Below, piece after piece: positions 50,130 to 59,562 of a DNA stretch of 64,000 nt. The DNA is from Evansella sp041820985 (GTDB lineage: Bacteria; Bacillota; Bacilli; Bacillales; Salisediminibacteriaceae). A program made the position numbers and the translations under genes. The notes below the pieces were generated by a model, which made no database searches, was not told the DNA's origin, and worked only from the letters and a program-made list of their open reading frames with translations. The stretch lies in NCBI RefSeq assembly GCF_041820985.1, contig NZ_JBGUAU010000006.1, positions 124,001-188,000 on the forward strand, read 5' to 3'. How positions within the stretch are numbered: position 1 is the first letter of the stretch; each line of letters opens with the position of its first letter.

Positions 50130-51914
50130 TTGGAATCTGACTCAATTGTAAAAAGTCATTTACTAAAACATAAATGGCAATACTTGTTCGGTATGATGCT
50201 TTTGTCCATCTCTAGTGTCCTTCAGCTCCAAATCCCCACCTATTTAGAGCGTTTTACAGATAGTGTTCAAGAATCCACATTAACTAATCCCCTCCTTTAT
50301 GAACTATCTATTAGTGTAGTTCTTGTTGGGTTAGGTGTAGCGACTTTTCGATCATGTAGTAGAATTTATATCTTTCGTTTATCTCGATTATTAGAGAAAA
50401 AGGTTCGAATGCGTTTATTTAAACATTGGGTAAAACTCCCTGCACAATACTATAATAAACAACGTATCGGAGACTTAATGTCTCATGCTATTAACGATGT
50501 AAATGTAATTAGAGAAGTAGCAATGGGGGGGATTTTTTTAACTATTGAAGTTGTTATTTTAATTGCTGTTGCTGTCACTATGATGGGAACTACAATTAAT
50601 GCATGGTTAACACTCGTCGTCATCTTACCACTTCCAGGATTAACATTTCTAGCCTATAAATTCCGGTTTAAGATACAAGATCGTTCTACAAAAGTGCAAG
50701 AAGCGATAAGTAATCTTACTAGTACTACTCAAGAGTTTTGCTCTGGTATTCGTGTAGTAAAATCTTATAATCAAGAGAAGCAAGAGTTAAATAAGTTCAA
50801 GAATGATAATTATCAAAATGTAAAAGCAAACCAACAGTTAATATTAACGAACTCTCTTTTTACATCTGCTAGTATTGCAATAGTAGGTTTAAGCTATTTA
50901 TTGTCTATCTTTTTTGGCGGATTACTCGTTATGAACAATACAATTTCTTTAGGTCAATTTGTAGCTTTCAATACATACCTATCCTTACTTATAGCTCCTG
51001 TTGAAAACTTAGGAAAAGTTATTAATATTCTGCAACGTGGTTGGGCATCCAATATACGGTTACGGAAGATATTCGCTATTGAATCGGAAGTCAAAGATGA
51101 AGAAAATGTCATCGATACAGAAATTAAGGGAAGTATCCGTTTCAATAATTTATCGTTCCGTTATCCAGGAAGTGAAGAAAAAACGTTAAAGAATATAAAT
51201 GTAAATATACCTAACGGCTCAAGTCTAGCAATTGTTGGTAAGGTCGGTAGTGGTAAAACAACACTTATTAACCTCTTACTTAGAATATATAATCCCCCAA
51301 AGGGAACTGTTTTTATAGATGGATACGACATCTTTCAACTACCACTCGAGCGTTTACGGAAATCGGTTGGGATAGTACCACAAGAGAACTTCCTCTTTTC
51401 TTCTACAATTGGAGAAAATATAGCTTTCGATCCAGCACCTTACGATGATATGGAAGTGACAGAAGCTGCAAAGTTAGCACAAGTATATAGCAATATTATT
51501 GAATTCCCTAAGAAATTTGATACACCATTAGGAGAACGAGGTATTTCTTTGTCAGGTGGTCAAAGGCAACGTATCAGTATTGCTAGATCTTTTATAAAAG
51601 ATGCTTCTATTCTAATTTTTGATGATAGTTTATCTGCGGTTGACGCTCAGACGGAAGAAAAAATATTATCAGGAATGAAAGAAAAGATGAAGAATACGAC
51701 AACCATTATTGTTAGTCATCGAATTTCGTCCATAAAGCATTGTGATCAGATAATTGTAATGGATGAAGGAGAGATTGTAGAACAAGGAACACACGAAACG
51801 CTTGTTAACAATAAAGGTATATACAATAGTATGTATGAAAAACAAACGTTTGGATACGAAACCTCTGCTAGAAAAGTAGGCCAATTTTCACTTGTCAAGA
51901 GTGGGAGGAAATAA
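50130..51914 (+). CDS. heterodimeric ABC exporter subunit (BmrC/YheI-like)
   Basis: This 594-residue half-transporter has six membrane helices and an ATPase domain: Walker A GKVGSGKTT, signature LSGGQ, Walker B IFDDSLSAVD with Asp in place of the catalytic Glu. It starts at TTG 50130 behind AGGAGGAA. The stop is directly followed by the start of the second subunit gene. Size, order and the degenerate Walker B match B. subtilis BmrC (YheI), a multidrug exporter half. Substrate not evident. Confidence 0.88.
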   Translation: MESDSIVKSHLLKHKWQYLFGMMLLSISSVLQLQIPTYLERFTDSVQESTLTNPLLYELSISVVLVGLGVATFRSCSRIYIFRLSRLLEKKVRMRLFKHWVKLPAQYYNKQRIGDLMSHAINDVNVIREVAMGGIFLTIEVVILIAVAVTMMGTTINAWLTLVVILPLPGLTFLAYKFRFKIQDRSTKVQEAISNLTSTTQEFCSGIRVVKSYNQEKQELNKFKNDNYQNVKANQQLILTNSLFTSASIAIVGLSYLLSIFFGGLLVMNNTISLGQFVAFNTYLSLLIAPVENLGKVINILQRGWASNIRLRKIFAIESEVKDEENVIDTEIKGSIRFNNLSFRYPGSEEKTLKNINVNIPNGSSLAIVGKVGSGKTTLINLLLRIYNPPKGTVFIDGYDIFQLPLERLRKSVGIVPQENFLFSSTIGENIAFDPAPYDDMEVTEAAKLAQVYSNIIEFPKKFDTPLGERGISLSGGQRQRISIARSFIKDASILIFDDSLSAVDAQTEEKILSGMKEKMKNTTTIIVSHRISSIKHCDQIIVMDEGEIVEQGTHETLVNNKGIYNSMYEKQTFGYETSARKVGQFSLVKSGRK

Positions 51915-53726
51915 ATGAATATTCATGAGGAGAAGGAAATTGTTAACGTTGTAGACCGCCATTTACTTCGTAAGCTTTTAGCTTATGCAAAGCCTTATTG
52001 GAAAAAAATCTTTCTTTCTTTTGTTTTAGCATCTTTATTTGTGGTAGCAAATTTATCTCAACCATACTTAATAAAAGTAGCGATCGATGATTATTTAACA
52101 GTTCAATCTTCAATACAAGAAAGTTTACAAGGATTTATTTTTATCGGTATATTATTTTCACTTACTATCTTTTTTACAGCAAGTCTTACTTACATCCAAG
52201 ATAGACTTTTGCAGTTTACAGGCCAATCTATTATTTTTGATATTCGACAAAAGTTATTTCATCATTTATCGCGAATGCATATGCAATTTTTTGATCGAAA
52301 TCCAGTTGGGAGATTAGTAACACGCGTTACTCATGATACGGAAGCCTTAAATCAACTTTATTCCCAAGTAATCGTAAATTTAGTAAAAGAAGTGCTAATT
52401 TTAGTTGGGATTGTTATTATTCTCCTCCATTTGAGTGTGGAATTAACGTTACTGAGCTTTATGGTTATGCCTATTCTCCTGGTATTAGTTTTTGTTTATA
52501 AAAAACTTATTCGAAATGCTCATCGGTATTCACGACTCCTTCTCTCTAAGCTAAATTCAAATTTAGCAGAAAATTTATCAGGTATGAAAATTATTCAATT
52601 GTTCACTAGAGAATCGAAACAAATTGAACAGTTTGATTCTCTAAATAATGAACATTATCGTGCTGGGATGCGTGCAACCATAGTAAATTCCATTTTCAAT
52701 CCTGCCATTGGATTTCTGGGAAATATAGCTTTAGCAGTGATTATTTGGTATGGAGGAGTAGGTCTCTTAGATAGTTCTTTAACATTTGGGGTGGTATATG
52801 CATTCACTCACTATATTCGTCAATTTTTTCAGCCTATCATGGCTCTTGCGGATAGATACAATCAAATACAGACGGCAATGGCATCTGCGGAACGAATTTT
52901 TGACATGATGGAAGAAAACCCACTTATTCAAAATGACCCAAAAGCAAAATATTTCCCAAACAATGTAGATGGAAAAATAGAATTTCAGCATGTTTTCTTT
53001 TCTTATCAAGACGAGGAATGGGTATTAAAAGATATTAACTTCCAGATTAAACCTGGTGAAACTGTAGGGTTTGTCGGAGCTACTGGAGCAGGTAAAAGTT
53101 CCATTATTAATCTAATCAATCGTTTTTACGATATACAGAAAGGAAAAATTTATATAGATGGCCAAGACATAAAAAAATTTAAAATAGATGATGTTAGAAC
53201 GAAAATTGGTATTATTCAACAAGACCCTTTTATTTTTACAGGAGATGTGTTTCATAATATTCGTTTACACAATCAAGATTTATCCAACGATAAAATTATT
53301 GAGTTAACAAAATCAATTGGACTACATGATTTTGTTATTGGCTTACCGGATGGCTATGAAACTCTGTTAGGTGAACAAGGTGTTATATTATCTAGTGGAC
53401 AAAAGCAACTTCTATCTTTCTTACGTGCAATAGCCTTCAATCCAGACGTACTTATCTTGGATGAGGCTACAGCAAATATTGATACAGAAACGGAGCAACT
53501 AGTTCAGCAAGCATTAAACCGAATCTCCATTGGTAGAACAACGATCATAGTTGCCCATCGTCTATCTACAATTAAACATGCAGACAATATTATCGTTATG
53601 CATAAAGGTGAAATACGCGAAAAGGGAACACATAAAGAACTAGTTAAACAAAAAGGCATTTATAATCGTTTATACGAATTACAAAATAAGCAACGGTATA
53701 GCAATGATATGTTTACAACTACGTAA
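51915..53726 (+). CDS. heterodimeric ABC exporter subunit (BmrD/YheH-like)
   Basis: This 603-residue half-transporter has six membrane helices, Walker A GATGAGKSS, Walker B LILDEATANID with the catalytic Glu, and a changed signature LSSGQ, the counterpart of the upstream subunit's degenerate site. It begins with ATG immediately after the upstream stop; GTGGGAGG in the end of that gene is its ribosome site. It lacks the extended extracellular domain of B. subtilis BmrD (about 70 residues shorter). Its stop codon directly abuts that of the convergent AraC gene, with no terminator between. Confidence 0.88.
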   Translation: MNIHEEKEIVNVVDRHLLRKLLAYAKPYWKKIFLSFVLASLFVVANLSQPYLIKVAIDDYLTVQSSIQESLQGFIFIGILFSLTIFFTASLTYIQDRLLQFTGQSIIFDIRQKLFHHLSRMHMQFFDRNPVGRLVTRVTHDTEALNQLYSQVIVNLVKEVLILVGIVIILLHLSVELTLLSFMVMPILLVLVFVYKKLIRNAHRYSRLLLSKLNSNLAENLSGMKIIQLFTRESKQIEQFDSLNNEHYRAGMRATIVNSIFNPAIGFLGNIALAVIIWYGGVGLLDSSLTFGVVYAFTHYIRQFFQPIMALADRYNQIQTAMASAERIFDMMEENPLIQNDPKAKYFPNNVDGKIEFQHVFFSYQDEEWVLKDINFQIKPGETVGFVGATGAGKSSIINLINRFYDIQKGKIYIDGQDIKKFKIDDVRTKIGIIQQDPFIFTGDVFHNIRLHNQDLSNDKIIELTKSIGLHDFVIGLPDGYETLLGEQGVILSSGQKQLLSFLRAIAFNPDVLILDEATANIDTETEQLVQQALNRISIGRTTIIVAHRLSTIKHADNIIVMHKGEIREKGTHKELVKQKGIYNRLYELQNKQRYSNDMFTTT

Positions 53727-54590
53727 CTAGTTTTTTTCAGGGAGTTTCCTCTTTGTACGATGTCGTTTCGCAAATTCTGTTGGGGAAACTCCTACTACTT
53801 TTTTGAAGGTCCTACTAAAATAAAATTCATCATGATAACCCACACTTTGAGCAATAGCTTTTAAACGAAAGTCAGATAACACAATTAATTCCTTGGCTCG
53901 GTCCATTCGTACATGACGTAAGTAATCCATCGGGCTATAGCCAATAATCTTTTTGAATAACCTAGAATAATGACTTTCACTCATCCCAGCTAGTTGTGAC
54001 AAATAGTTCAATGTTATCTTTTCTTGATAGTGACTACTTAAAAAATCTACTGTAGAATCAATAGAGTTTGTAGTATCACCAGTTATTTTTTGTGCTTTAA
54101 AATCTTGAATAATCGTTAAAAGCAGCTCTGTAAAAAGAAGCTTCTTTTTCATCATTACAATCGAACCACGATGTTTTTTTAATTCGTATATTTGTTCTAG
54201 TAAGTTCATTACCTGTGGTGGATTTTGTAGGTTGTACATACCTAATAAAGGGAATTCACTTTCAATTTCACTTGCAAATGTCCACTGTTCTTTGTATAAA
54301 TAAGCTGATGCATAAGTAAATCGGACAAAGTAATATTCTAAACTATCATCTGTGTCTGAAACTCGTTCACAATTCATATTCGGTTTCAAGAAAAAGATTT
54401 TCCCTGCTTCTGCAGGATAACTAGTTCCATCAATGTATAACTCCCCTTTTCCTTTCGTTATAAACCATAAGGAATGAAAGGATTGTTCCCACGAGTAATG
54501 TTCATTTTCTTTACATTTTTTATAGCCAACTAGTAATATGGAATATACTAATTCGTTTAGTTTGGACAATACTTCGCCTGGTTTCATCAT
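53727..54590 (-). CDS. AraC family transcriptional regulator with cupin sensor
   Basis: This 287-residue protein has an N-terminal cupin-like sensor (LWFITKGKGELYIDGTSYPA, then GKIFFLKPNM) and a C-terminal double helix-turn-helix (KITLNYLSQLAGMSESHYSR and the second motif ending VGVSPTEFAKRHR). AraC proteins of this kind bind a small molecule or sugar and regulate transport or catabolism. The start is one of two adjacent ATGs (54590 or 54587) behind AAAGGAGAG. It converges on the BmrCD-like operon, so regulation of that exporter is possible but not shown. Confidence 0.9.
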   Translation of the reverse strand: MMKPGEVLSKLNELVYSILLVGYKKCKENEHYSWEQSFHSLWFITKGKGELYIDGTSYPAEAGKIFFLKPNMNCERVSDTDDSLEYYFVRFTYASAYLYKEQWTFASEIESEFPLLGMYNLQNPPQVMNLLEQIYELKKHRGSIVMMKKKLLFTELLLTIIQDFKAQKITGDTTNSIDSTVDFLSSHYQEKITLNYLSQLAGMSESHYSRLFKKIIGYSPMDYLRHVRMDRAKELIVLSDFRLKAIAQSVGYHDEFYFSRTFKKVVGVSPTEFAKRHRTKRKLPEKN

Positions 54591-54634
54591 AAAAACTCTC
54601 CTTTCTTGATTTGGCCTTTTCATGGTGTCTACCT

Positions 54635-54908
54635 TGAAAATACGTGTATCAGATTATCTAGTAATTCTAACTTTGTTGGTTTGTATTCCATTCGCTTCAG
54701 TCCACTCCTTTCCGTGGGGAGTTGCCGAGCCTCCTCGAAGAATTCCGCCTAAGTACATGCCCGCATCCTGTGGGCAACGGCGTCATGTCGCCATCCTGCC
54801 TCCGTTCTGCGGTGTCTCGCCTCTACTCTACTTGCCACTGGAGTTCGTGGACTTGCGCTCATTCCATATACACTTGTTGTTACTAAAGCATCTATTAACG
54901 TATTTTCA
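54635..54908. repeat. intergenic repeat family B, complete MITE-like element
   Basis: The element has perfect 11-bp terminal inverted repeats, TGAAAATACGT (54635-54645) and ACGTATTTTCA (54898-54908), around 252 bp of markedly GC-richer sequence (GTGGGGAGTTGCCGAGCC, GCCCGCATCCTGTGGGCAAC). It has no coding capacity that makes sense. A truncated copy lies at 12230-12334. No transposase is present; the element is presumably mobilised in trans or is an old structural repeat. Confidence 0.8.
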
Positions 54909-55071
54909 TCCGCCATGGTGTAATTTTTTTACATTCAGGGATGTCTACTATTTTGCAATTTATCATTATCTATTTACTATACTAGATCAATCTAAGAATC
55001 TTGGAATATAATGGACTCTTTCTTTTTGGGCGCATCTACTATATAATGTCTTGATGGAAAGGAGGAACGAT

Positions 55072-56004
55072 ATGACTGTAAAACAATATATCTTTTTTGA
55101 TTTTGAAATGTTGTGTTCAAACTACGGTATGCCTATCGACAAAATGGAAGCTATTCGTCTTGGTGCTGTGAAATATGATTTGGAATCGGAAACAATTGAA
55201 TATTTTGATCAATATATTAAACCATTAAATAAAAAGCCTTTATCCTCATTTTGTAAAGAATTAACTGGAATTACAGATAAAGATCTAAAGAATGCAAACG
55301 ATTTTTCTTTTGTTTTCCAAGAGTTTTTAAAATGGATTGGTGGAGTAAAACGCTCACGTTTTTTTTCTTGGTCGTCTAGTGATCTTACTAGATTAAAAAT
55401 TGATGCTAACAACCACAATATTCCCTTAACAACAATTAAAAAGATGGAAAAACGATATATTGATTTTCAAGCTATTTTTACAAAAAGAGTCTCGAAAAAT
55501 AATCCATCCGTAGAAAATGCACTTCAGTTATATGGACTTTCTTTTATTGGTGAGCAACATAATCCTATGTATGATGCATATAACACTCTTCGAATTTATT
55601 TACATTTTTTACATGAACCTGAAAAAACAGAAAAAATTATGCTTAAACAGTTTATTATGGAGGAAGTTCCTTCTAATAGATCGGAAATTAACAAAACAAT
55701 AAAAGATTGTTTTCAAAATGATATGTTATGTTTTCTTGATCAATTTAACGAGATGTACCGGATGAAAGATGCTATGAAAATGATAAAACAAACGAGAAGA
55801 ATGGTTAAAAAATATGAAAATATTCTTATTAACCGTTCAGGTTTATTTTGGAAAGAAAATGTGGATTCAATTCAACTCTTACTAGAATTTTACCATGAAT
55901 TACTCGTTGCGTATGATGAACACTTTCATCATTCGTCAAAAATAATGATTTTAGATGAATCAATCGTGTTACCAATTAAGCACGTCTTACAGAAGAGAGG
56001 CTAG
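55072..56004 (+). CDS. DEDDh 3'-5' exonuclease, KapD-like, with C-terminal extension
   Basis: This 310-residue protein has an exonuclease domain with FFDFEM (first Asp and Glu), a second Asp in SSSDLTRL, and H-x4-D in EQHNPMYDAYNT, the complete DEDDh set. B. subtilis KapD, an inhibitor of the KinA pathway to sporulation, is about 205 residues. Here a further 100 residues of charged helices with a KMIKQTRRMVKKYENI segment follow. The start is ATG 55072 behind AAAGGAGGAAC; MMERRND upstream is not used. Single gene. Confidence 0.85.
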   Translation: MTVKQYIFFDFEMLCSNYGMPIDKMEAIRLGAVKYDLESETIEYFDQYIKPLNKKPLSSFCKELTGITDKDLKNANDFSFVFQEFLKWIGGVKRSRFFSWSSSDLTRLKIDANNHNIPLTTIKKMEKRYIDFQAIFTKRVSKNNPSVENALQLYGLSFIGEQHNPMYDAYNTLRIYLHFLHEPEKTEKIMLKQFIMEEVPSNRSEINKTIKDCFQNDMLCFLDQFNEMYRMKDAMKMIKQTRRMVKKYENILINRSGLFWKENVDSIQLLLEFYHELLVAYDEHFHHSSKIMILDESIVLPIKHVLQKRG

Positions 56005-56056
56005 TAGTCCTCCTTCATACATATATGAGTATATAAAAAGAACATTACAAAAAAGA

Positions 56057-56092
56057 GGTTCCCTCATAAGTGGGAAAACCTCATAGTTATAT
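56057..56092 (-). terminator. terminator of the aldo-keto reductase gene
   Basis: The stem GAGGTT...AACCTC with inner CCC/GGG (56060-56087) is followed on the minus strand by TTTTTT. It lies before the stop of the downstream exonuclease's convergent partner and probably serves both. Confidence 0.8.
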
Positions 56093-56094
56093 TA

Positions 56095-56925
56095 TTAAAA
56101 GTTAAAATTGTCTGGATCTGGACCTAATCGTTCATTTTTATTTAACCCATTAATGCGATCCATTTCGTCATTTGTTAACTCAAAGTCAAAAATATTTGCA
56201 TTTTGAATAATCCGTTCTTCCTTTACTGATTTTGGGATTGTTACTATTTCGTTCTGTAAATCCCAGCGTAAAATCACTTGTGCAGAAGACTTTCCATGTT
56301 TTTTAGCAATTTCCACTAATGTTTCATCAGTTAATAGTTCTCCTTGCTTTAGTGGAGACCAAGCTTCAAGTTGAATTCCTTTCTGTTTACAAAACGAATG
56401 TAACTCCTTTTGTGTAAGATGTGGATGATATTCTACTTGATTTACCATTGGAACAATTTCCGCATCCTCTAATAAGTCTTCTAAATGATGAGCATGAAAA
56501 TTACTTACACCAATTGCTTTTACACGACCATCTTTATATAATTTTTCTAGTGCCCTCCAAGTATCTTTGTACTTCCCTTTTACTGGCCAATGCACTAAGT
56601 ACAAATCTAGATACTCTAAATCCAATTTTTTCATTGTTTCTTCAAACGCAGCTAACGTTGTTTCATAACCTTGATCTGCATTCCAAACCTTCGATGTAAC
56701 AAACAATTCTTCTCTGCTAGCTTCACATTCTTTAATTCCTTGACCTACACCTTCTTCGTTTCGATAAATAGCAGCTGTGTCAATGCTGCGGTACCCTGCT
56801 TTAACCGCAGATTTTATAGCTTTCACAGCTTCAGAGCCATCTTGTACTTTAAATACTCCCAAACCAAACCATGGCATTTTTACTCCATTATGTAATGTTG
56901 TTGTATCTTGCAAGCTTTTCACCAT
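56095..56925 (-). CDS. aldo/keto reductase (YvgN-like)
   Basis: This 276-residue NADPH-dependent reductase has the AKR motifs DTAAIYRNEEGVG (catalytic Asp and Tyr), TSKVWNADQG with Lys, the LYLVHWPVK motif with His, and GVSNF plus IPKSV for cofactor binding. B. subtilis YvgN/YtbE reduce glyoxal and other small aldehydes. The start is ATG 56925 with GGAGGAAT eight bases upstream; the earlier frame start overlaps it. Single gene with its own terminator. It may help detoxify aldehydes. Confidence 0.93.
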   Translation of the reverse strand: MVKSLQDTTTLHNGVKMPWFGLGVFKVQDGSEAVKAIKSAVKAGYRSIDTAAIYRNEEGVGQGIKECEASREELFVTSKVWNADQGYETTLAAFEETMKKLDLEYLDLYLVHWPVKGKYKDTWRALEKLYKDGRVKAIGVSNFHAHHLEDLLEDAEIVPMVNQVEYHPHLTQKELHSFCKQKGIQLEAWSPLKQGELLTDETLVEIAKKHGKSSAQVILRWDLQNEIVTIPKSVKEERIIQNANIFDFELTNDEMDRINGLNKNERLGPDPDNFNF

Positions 56926-57002
56926 TTTAAATTCCTCCATATAAAATAATGACTACTTGTATATTTTTACATAGAATATTTCTGTTAAGCAAGGTTGGAG
57001 CC

Positions 57003-57674
57003 TTAAACCCATTGGATAATTTCTTGTTTGTCTTTTCTTGTCTTTGGTCTAGGTTCTTTCGCACGATAACCAAAAGCTACCATAACAGCTACATCTAAGT
57101 GGCCCTCTTCTAACAAACCTTCTTCTTCTAAAATGTTATGAACAGAATCGTATTCATATCCTTCTATAGGACAAGAATCGATACCGATAAACGCAGCTGC
57201 AGTCATCATATTAGCCAGGGCAATATAAGTTTGTTTTATTGACCAATCTAAAATTGTTCTATCTGAATCTAACAATTGCTGATCGCTCTCTTGAAAAGCT
57301 TTATATCTTTCTTGGATTTTTCCCATTAACTCTTCTGGAAATTTCTTCACATTAATCATTTGGTTCTTTATATAATCAGAATCATACTTTACATCTTTTA
57401 TCGTTCTTGCAAGAATTACTATGAAATGACTCGCTGTAAGAAGTTGACCTTGCGCTCCCCATGAGACATTTCTGAGTTTATTTCGAAGCTCCTGATCATG
57501 AATAACAAGGAACTTCCATGGCTCAAGACCAATGGAACTTGGTGATAATCTACCCGTTTCTAAAATAAATTCAAAATCTTCATCTTTTATTTTTTTATTT
57601 GGATCAAATTCTTTTGTAGCATGACGAAAACGAAATGCTGCTAATAATTCTTGTTGCTTATTTCTAATAGTCAT
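57003..57674 (-). CDS. nitroreductase family NAD(P)H oxidoreductase (YfkO-like)
   Basis: This 223-residue flavoprotein has RFRHATKEFDPNKKI at the start (FMN-binding Arg), SPSSIGLEPWKFLVI and the late IGIDSCPIEGYEYD and VMVAFGYRAKEPRPKTR, typical of FMN nitroreductases like YfkO/YdgI. It reduces nitro or quinone compounds with NAD(P)H. AGAGGAG lies before the ATG. A palindrome (57691-57708) overlaps the likely -10 region, which points to repression by a dimeric regulator responding to electrophiles. Confidence 0.9.
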   Translation of the reverse strand: MTIRNKQQELLAAFRFRHATKEFDPNKKIKDEDFEFILETGRLSPSSIGLEPWKFLVIHDQELRNKLRNVSWGAQGQLLTASHFIVILARTIKDVKYDSDYIKNQMINVKKFPEELMGKIQERYKAFQESDQQLLDSDRTILDWSIKQTYIALANMMTAAAFIGIDSCPIEGYEYDSVHNILEEEGLLEEGHLDVAVMVAFGYRAKEPRPKTRKDKQEIIQWV

Positions 57675-57690
57675 TTTAATACTCCTCTTT

Positions 57691-57708
57691 ATGTGAAATT
57701 ATTCACAT
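57691..57708 (-). promoter_or_regulatory. palindromic operator upstream of the nitroreductase gene
   Basis: A perfect inverted repeat, ATGTGAA (57691-57697) with TTCACAT (57702-57708) and a four-base spacer, lies 17 bp before the start codon, over the region expected to hold the -10 element. The regulator is not encoded next door. Confidence 0.55.
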
Positions 57709-57735
57709 TAATATTGTCATAATTCATTCGTAATA

Positions 57736-58917
57736 TCAACTAAAAATCTCGCCACTAACTTTTTTCAAAGCTACCCATTGTTTTATTTGTAATTCATAAT
57801 CTATTGTTAGATCAAATCGTGCTGGGGTTTCAACTGATGAGAAAAATTCCATGACGCTCACGCTTGTTAACCAATCCCCTGCTTGAAAAGAGTGTTGTTG
57901 ATTTTCCCATACATTTACTAACTTAGGGCTAAATAACTTTGCAGATTCTTCTTTGTTTGCAGTGAAATAGGTACAATAATCCTCCCTTGAACCAGAATGA
58001 ATAATTGATTTTGCAAATTTATTACAGCCATCATATATGATTGGAATACCGAAAAGAATGGCATAGAGTTTTTTTCCTACTTTAATCCGTTCCTCCACAG
58101 AAGTAAAATTATTTACGTTCATTCCCGCTAAACTAATTCTATTTTTTCTATAATAAGGAAAAAGTACCTTTGTTAGGTGAAAATATTCTTGCAGCTCAAA
58201 TTTCCAAGATGTAAATACGCTTTTTTGAAAAAAACTGTTTTCCATAACTCTTTTCTCTAAATAATGTTGTTCATTAATAATTAATCCTACCGTCAATAAC
58301 TGTGAGTTTTTTGTGTTGTAAAATTTCTCCCATATCGGAATCATAAATCGTGACACACCAAAAGCTGGAAGAAGATAAAAAAAACTTTTCCCTTGTTTTA
58401 TACTTTCCTTATATAATAACAATTGAGTGTAAGCATCATGAAAGATAGCAGCATTTGCTTTTTCAAGCATTAAAAAAAAATGTATTTTTTCTTTTACATT
58501 AAGAAAATTACTTATTACCTCACCCTTTAAATCAGTCATATTATAACCACCATTTCTTGAGACCATATGTGCTAAAAAAGCCCAATGAATTTCATCATGG
58601 TCCATATAAAATTCCAAATAGGCAGCAGTTCTCGTAATATTGTTACTATTTCGCTCAATAGTAAGGGATTTTATCTTCTCTATAACTAGTTTTTCTTCCG
58701 GATAAATAGGAAGTGCCGAAGAAATATTTTCTATTTGAGTCTTAATATCACTTTCAATTGAATGCAATGTAGTTGTACTAATTGATAATTCACCCCATTT
58801 TCTTGGAGTAAATTTTTGAAATACATGCTCATCGTACATTTTCTTTGAAAAATTTAAAAAAGATTTGGAGTATTTCAGGGTATTATTGATAAATCCTCTA
58901 TCCTCCCTAAAAATCAT
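57736..58917 (-). CDS. yppC: DUF2515 (YppC-like) protein
   Basis: This 393-residue protein matches the Bacillus YppC family in length and in its blocks (SLTIERNSNNITRTAAYLEF, DEIHWAFLAHMVSRNGGYNM and FLMLEKANAAIFHDAYTQL). No enzymatic motif or membrane helix is obvious. YppC lies in a cluster with other ypp genes in B. subtilis; here it is followed by unrelated small genes. AAAGGAGGTG precedes the start. Function unknown. Confidence 0.85.
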   Translation of the reverse strand: MIFREDRGFINNTLKYSKSFLNFSKKMYDEHVFQKFTPRKWGELSISTTTLHSIESDIKTQIENISSALPIYPEEKLVIEKIKSLTIERNSNNITRTAAYLEFYMDHDEIHWAFLAHMVSRNGGYNMTDLKGEVISNFLNVKEKIHFFLMLEKANAAIFHDAYTQLLLYKESIKQGKSFFYLLPAFGVSRFMIPIWEKFYNTKNSQLLTVGLIINEQHYLEKRVMENSFFQKSVFTSWKFELQEYFHLTKVLFPYYRKNRISLAGMNVNNFTSVEERIKVGKKLYAILFGIPIIYDGCNKFAKSIIHSGSREDYCTYFTANKEESAKLFSPKLVNVWENQQHSFQAGDWLTSVSVMEFFSSVETPARFDLTIDYELQIKQWVALKKVSGEIFS

Positions 58918-59031
58918 AAGGTAATTACACCTCCTTTGGAAATGTTACCCTCACATATTCTCTTTAAAAAAACTAACTATAAATAATGTTTGGGGCATAA
59001 GTTTTCAAACAAAAAAGGAGGGCTTTTAAAG

Positions 59032-59220
59032 ATGAATATGTTTGGGATGAACAAAAAAAATAACAACAAAAATGGGCTTATGATATCGTTAGTTGGTTTA
59101 GGTATAGGGGCAGCTGCCTATAGCATGATGAAAGGTAGAAATACCAACAATATGAATAATATGATGGAACCAATTAAAAATGTCATGGATCAAATGAAAA
59201 ATAACGACAACCACCATTAA
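59032..59220 (+). CDS. small membrane-associated Asn/Met-rich protein, 62 aa
   Basis: Reading starts at ATG 59032 behind AAGGAGGG; an ATG-less frame before it is not used. The product has a short hydrophobic segment (LMISLVGLGIGAAAYSMM) flanked by Asn/Lys-rich stretches, and ends MKNNDNHH. It resembles small YrzQ/DUF3918-type proteins in layout, but this is from memory. A hairpin terminator follows. No role is known. Confidence 0.65.
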   Translation: MNMFGMNKKNNNKNGLMISLVGLGIGAAAYSMMKGRNTNNMNNMMEPIKNVMDQMKNNDNHH

Positions 59221-59237
59221 TATTAGTACCTCCAACA

Positions 59238-59272
59238 ATAGGATGTCTCAATAAAACATTTGAGACATCCTC
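59238..59272 (+). terminator. terminator of the 62-aa gene
   Basis: The stem AGGATGTCTCA/TGAGACATCCT (59240-59250 with 59261-59271) has a ten-base loop. The T tail is weak. Confidence 0.7.
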
Positions 59273-59379
59273 AAATTATTGTCACTAAAGAAAGATCTCC
59301 TTCTAATAAATATGAATATATGTCACACCTATTCCTTTGATAACTGAACCGATTATAACAAAATTCTTGGAGTAAAAAG

Positions 59380-59562
59380 ATGATAAGAGAAAGACAAGAT
59401 GAGGAACCTACATTAGCCCCAGGTATTTACAATGAGGAGGAGTTAAGTGAACGTGCAACAGAGGAAGAAATAAAAAATGAAGAATACACAAGGGTTACTC
59501 ATTACGATATGATGAAGACCCGCGAGTATAAACGACATATGAAAGAGGATATCTCAAAATAA
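59380..59562 (+). CDS. small charged protein, 60 aa
   Basis: ATG 59380 follows TTGGAG and gives an acidic/basic, soluble product (MIRERQDEEPTLAPGIYNEE, then a KTREYKRHMKEDISK end), without membrane segment or known motif. The stop codon lies inside a strong terminator that also serves the convergent dynA. No family is recognised. Confidence 0.6.
   Translation: MIRERQDEEPTLAPGIYNEEELSERATEEEIKNEEYTRVTHYDMMKTREYKRHMKEDISK

Noticed and set aside
54622..55011. 129-codon open frame on the plus strand
   Set aside because: It coincides with repeat B and its flanks; composition is that of the GC-rich repeat, not of a protein.
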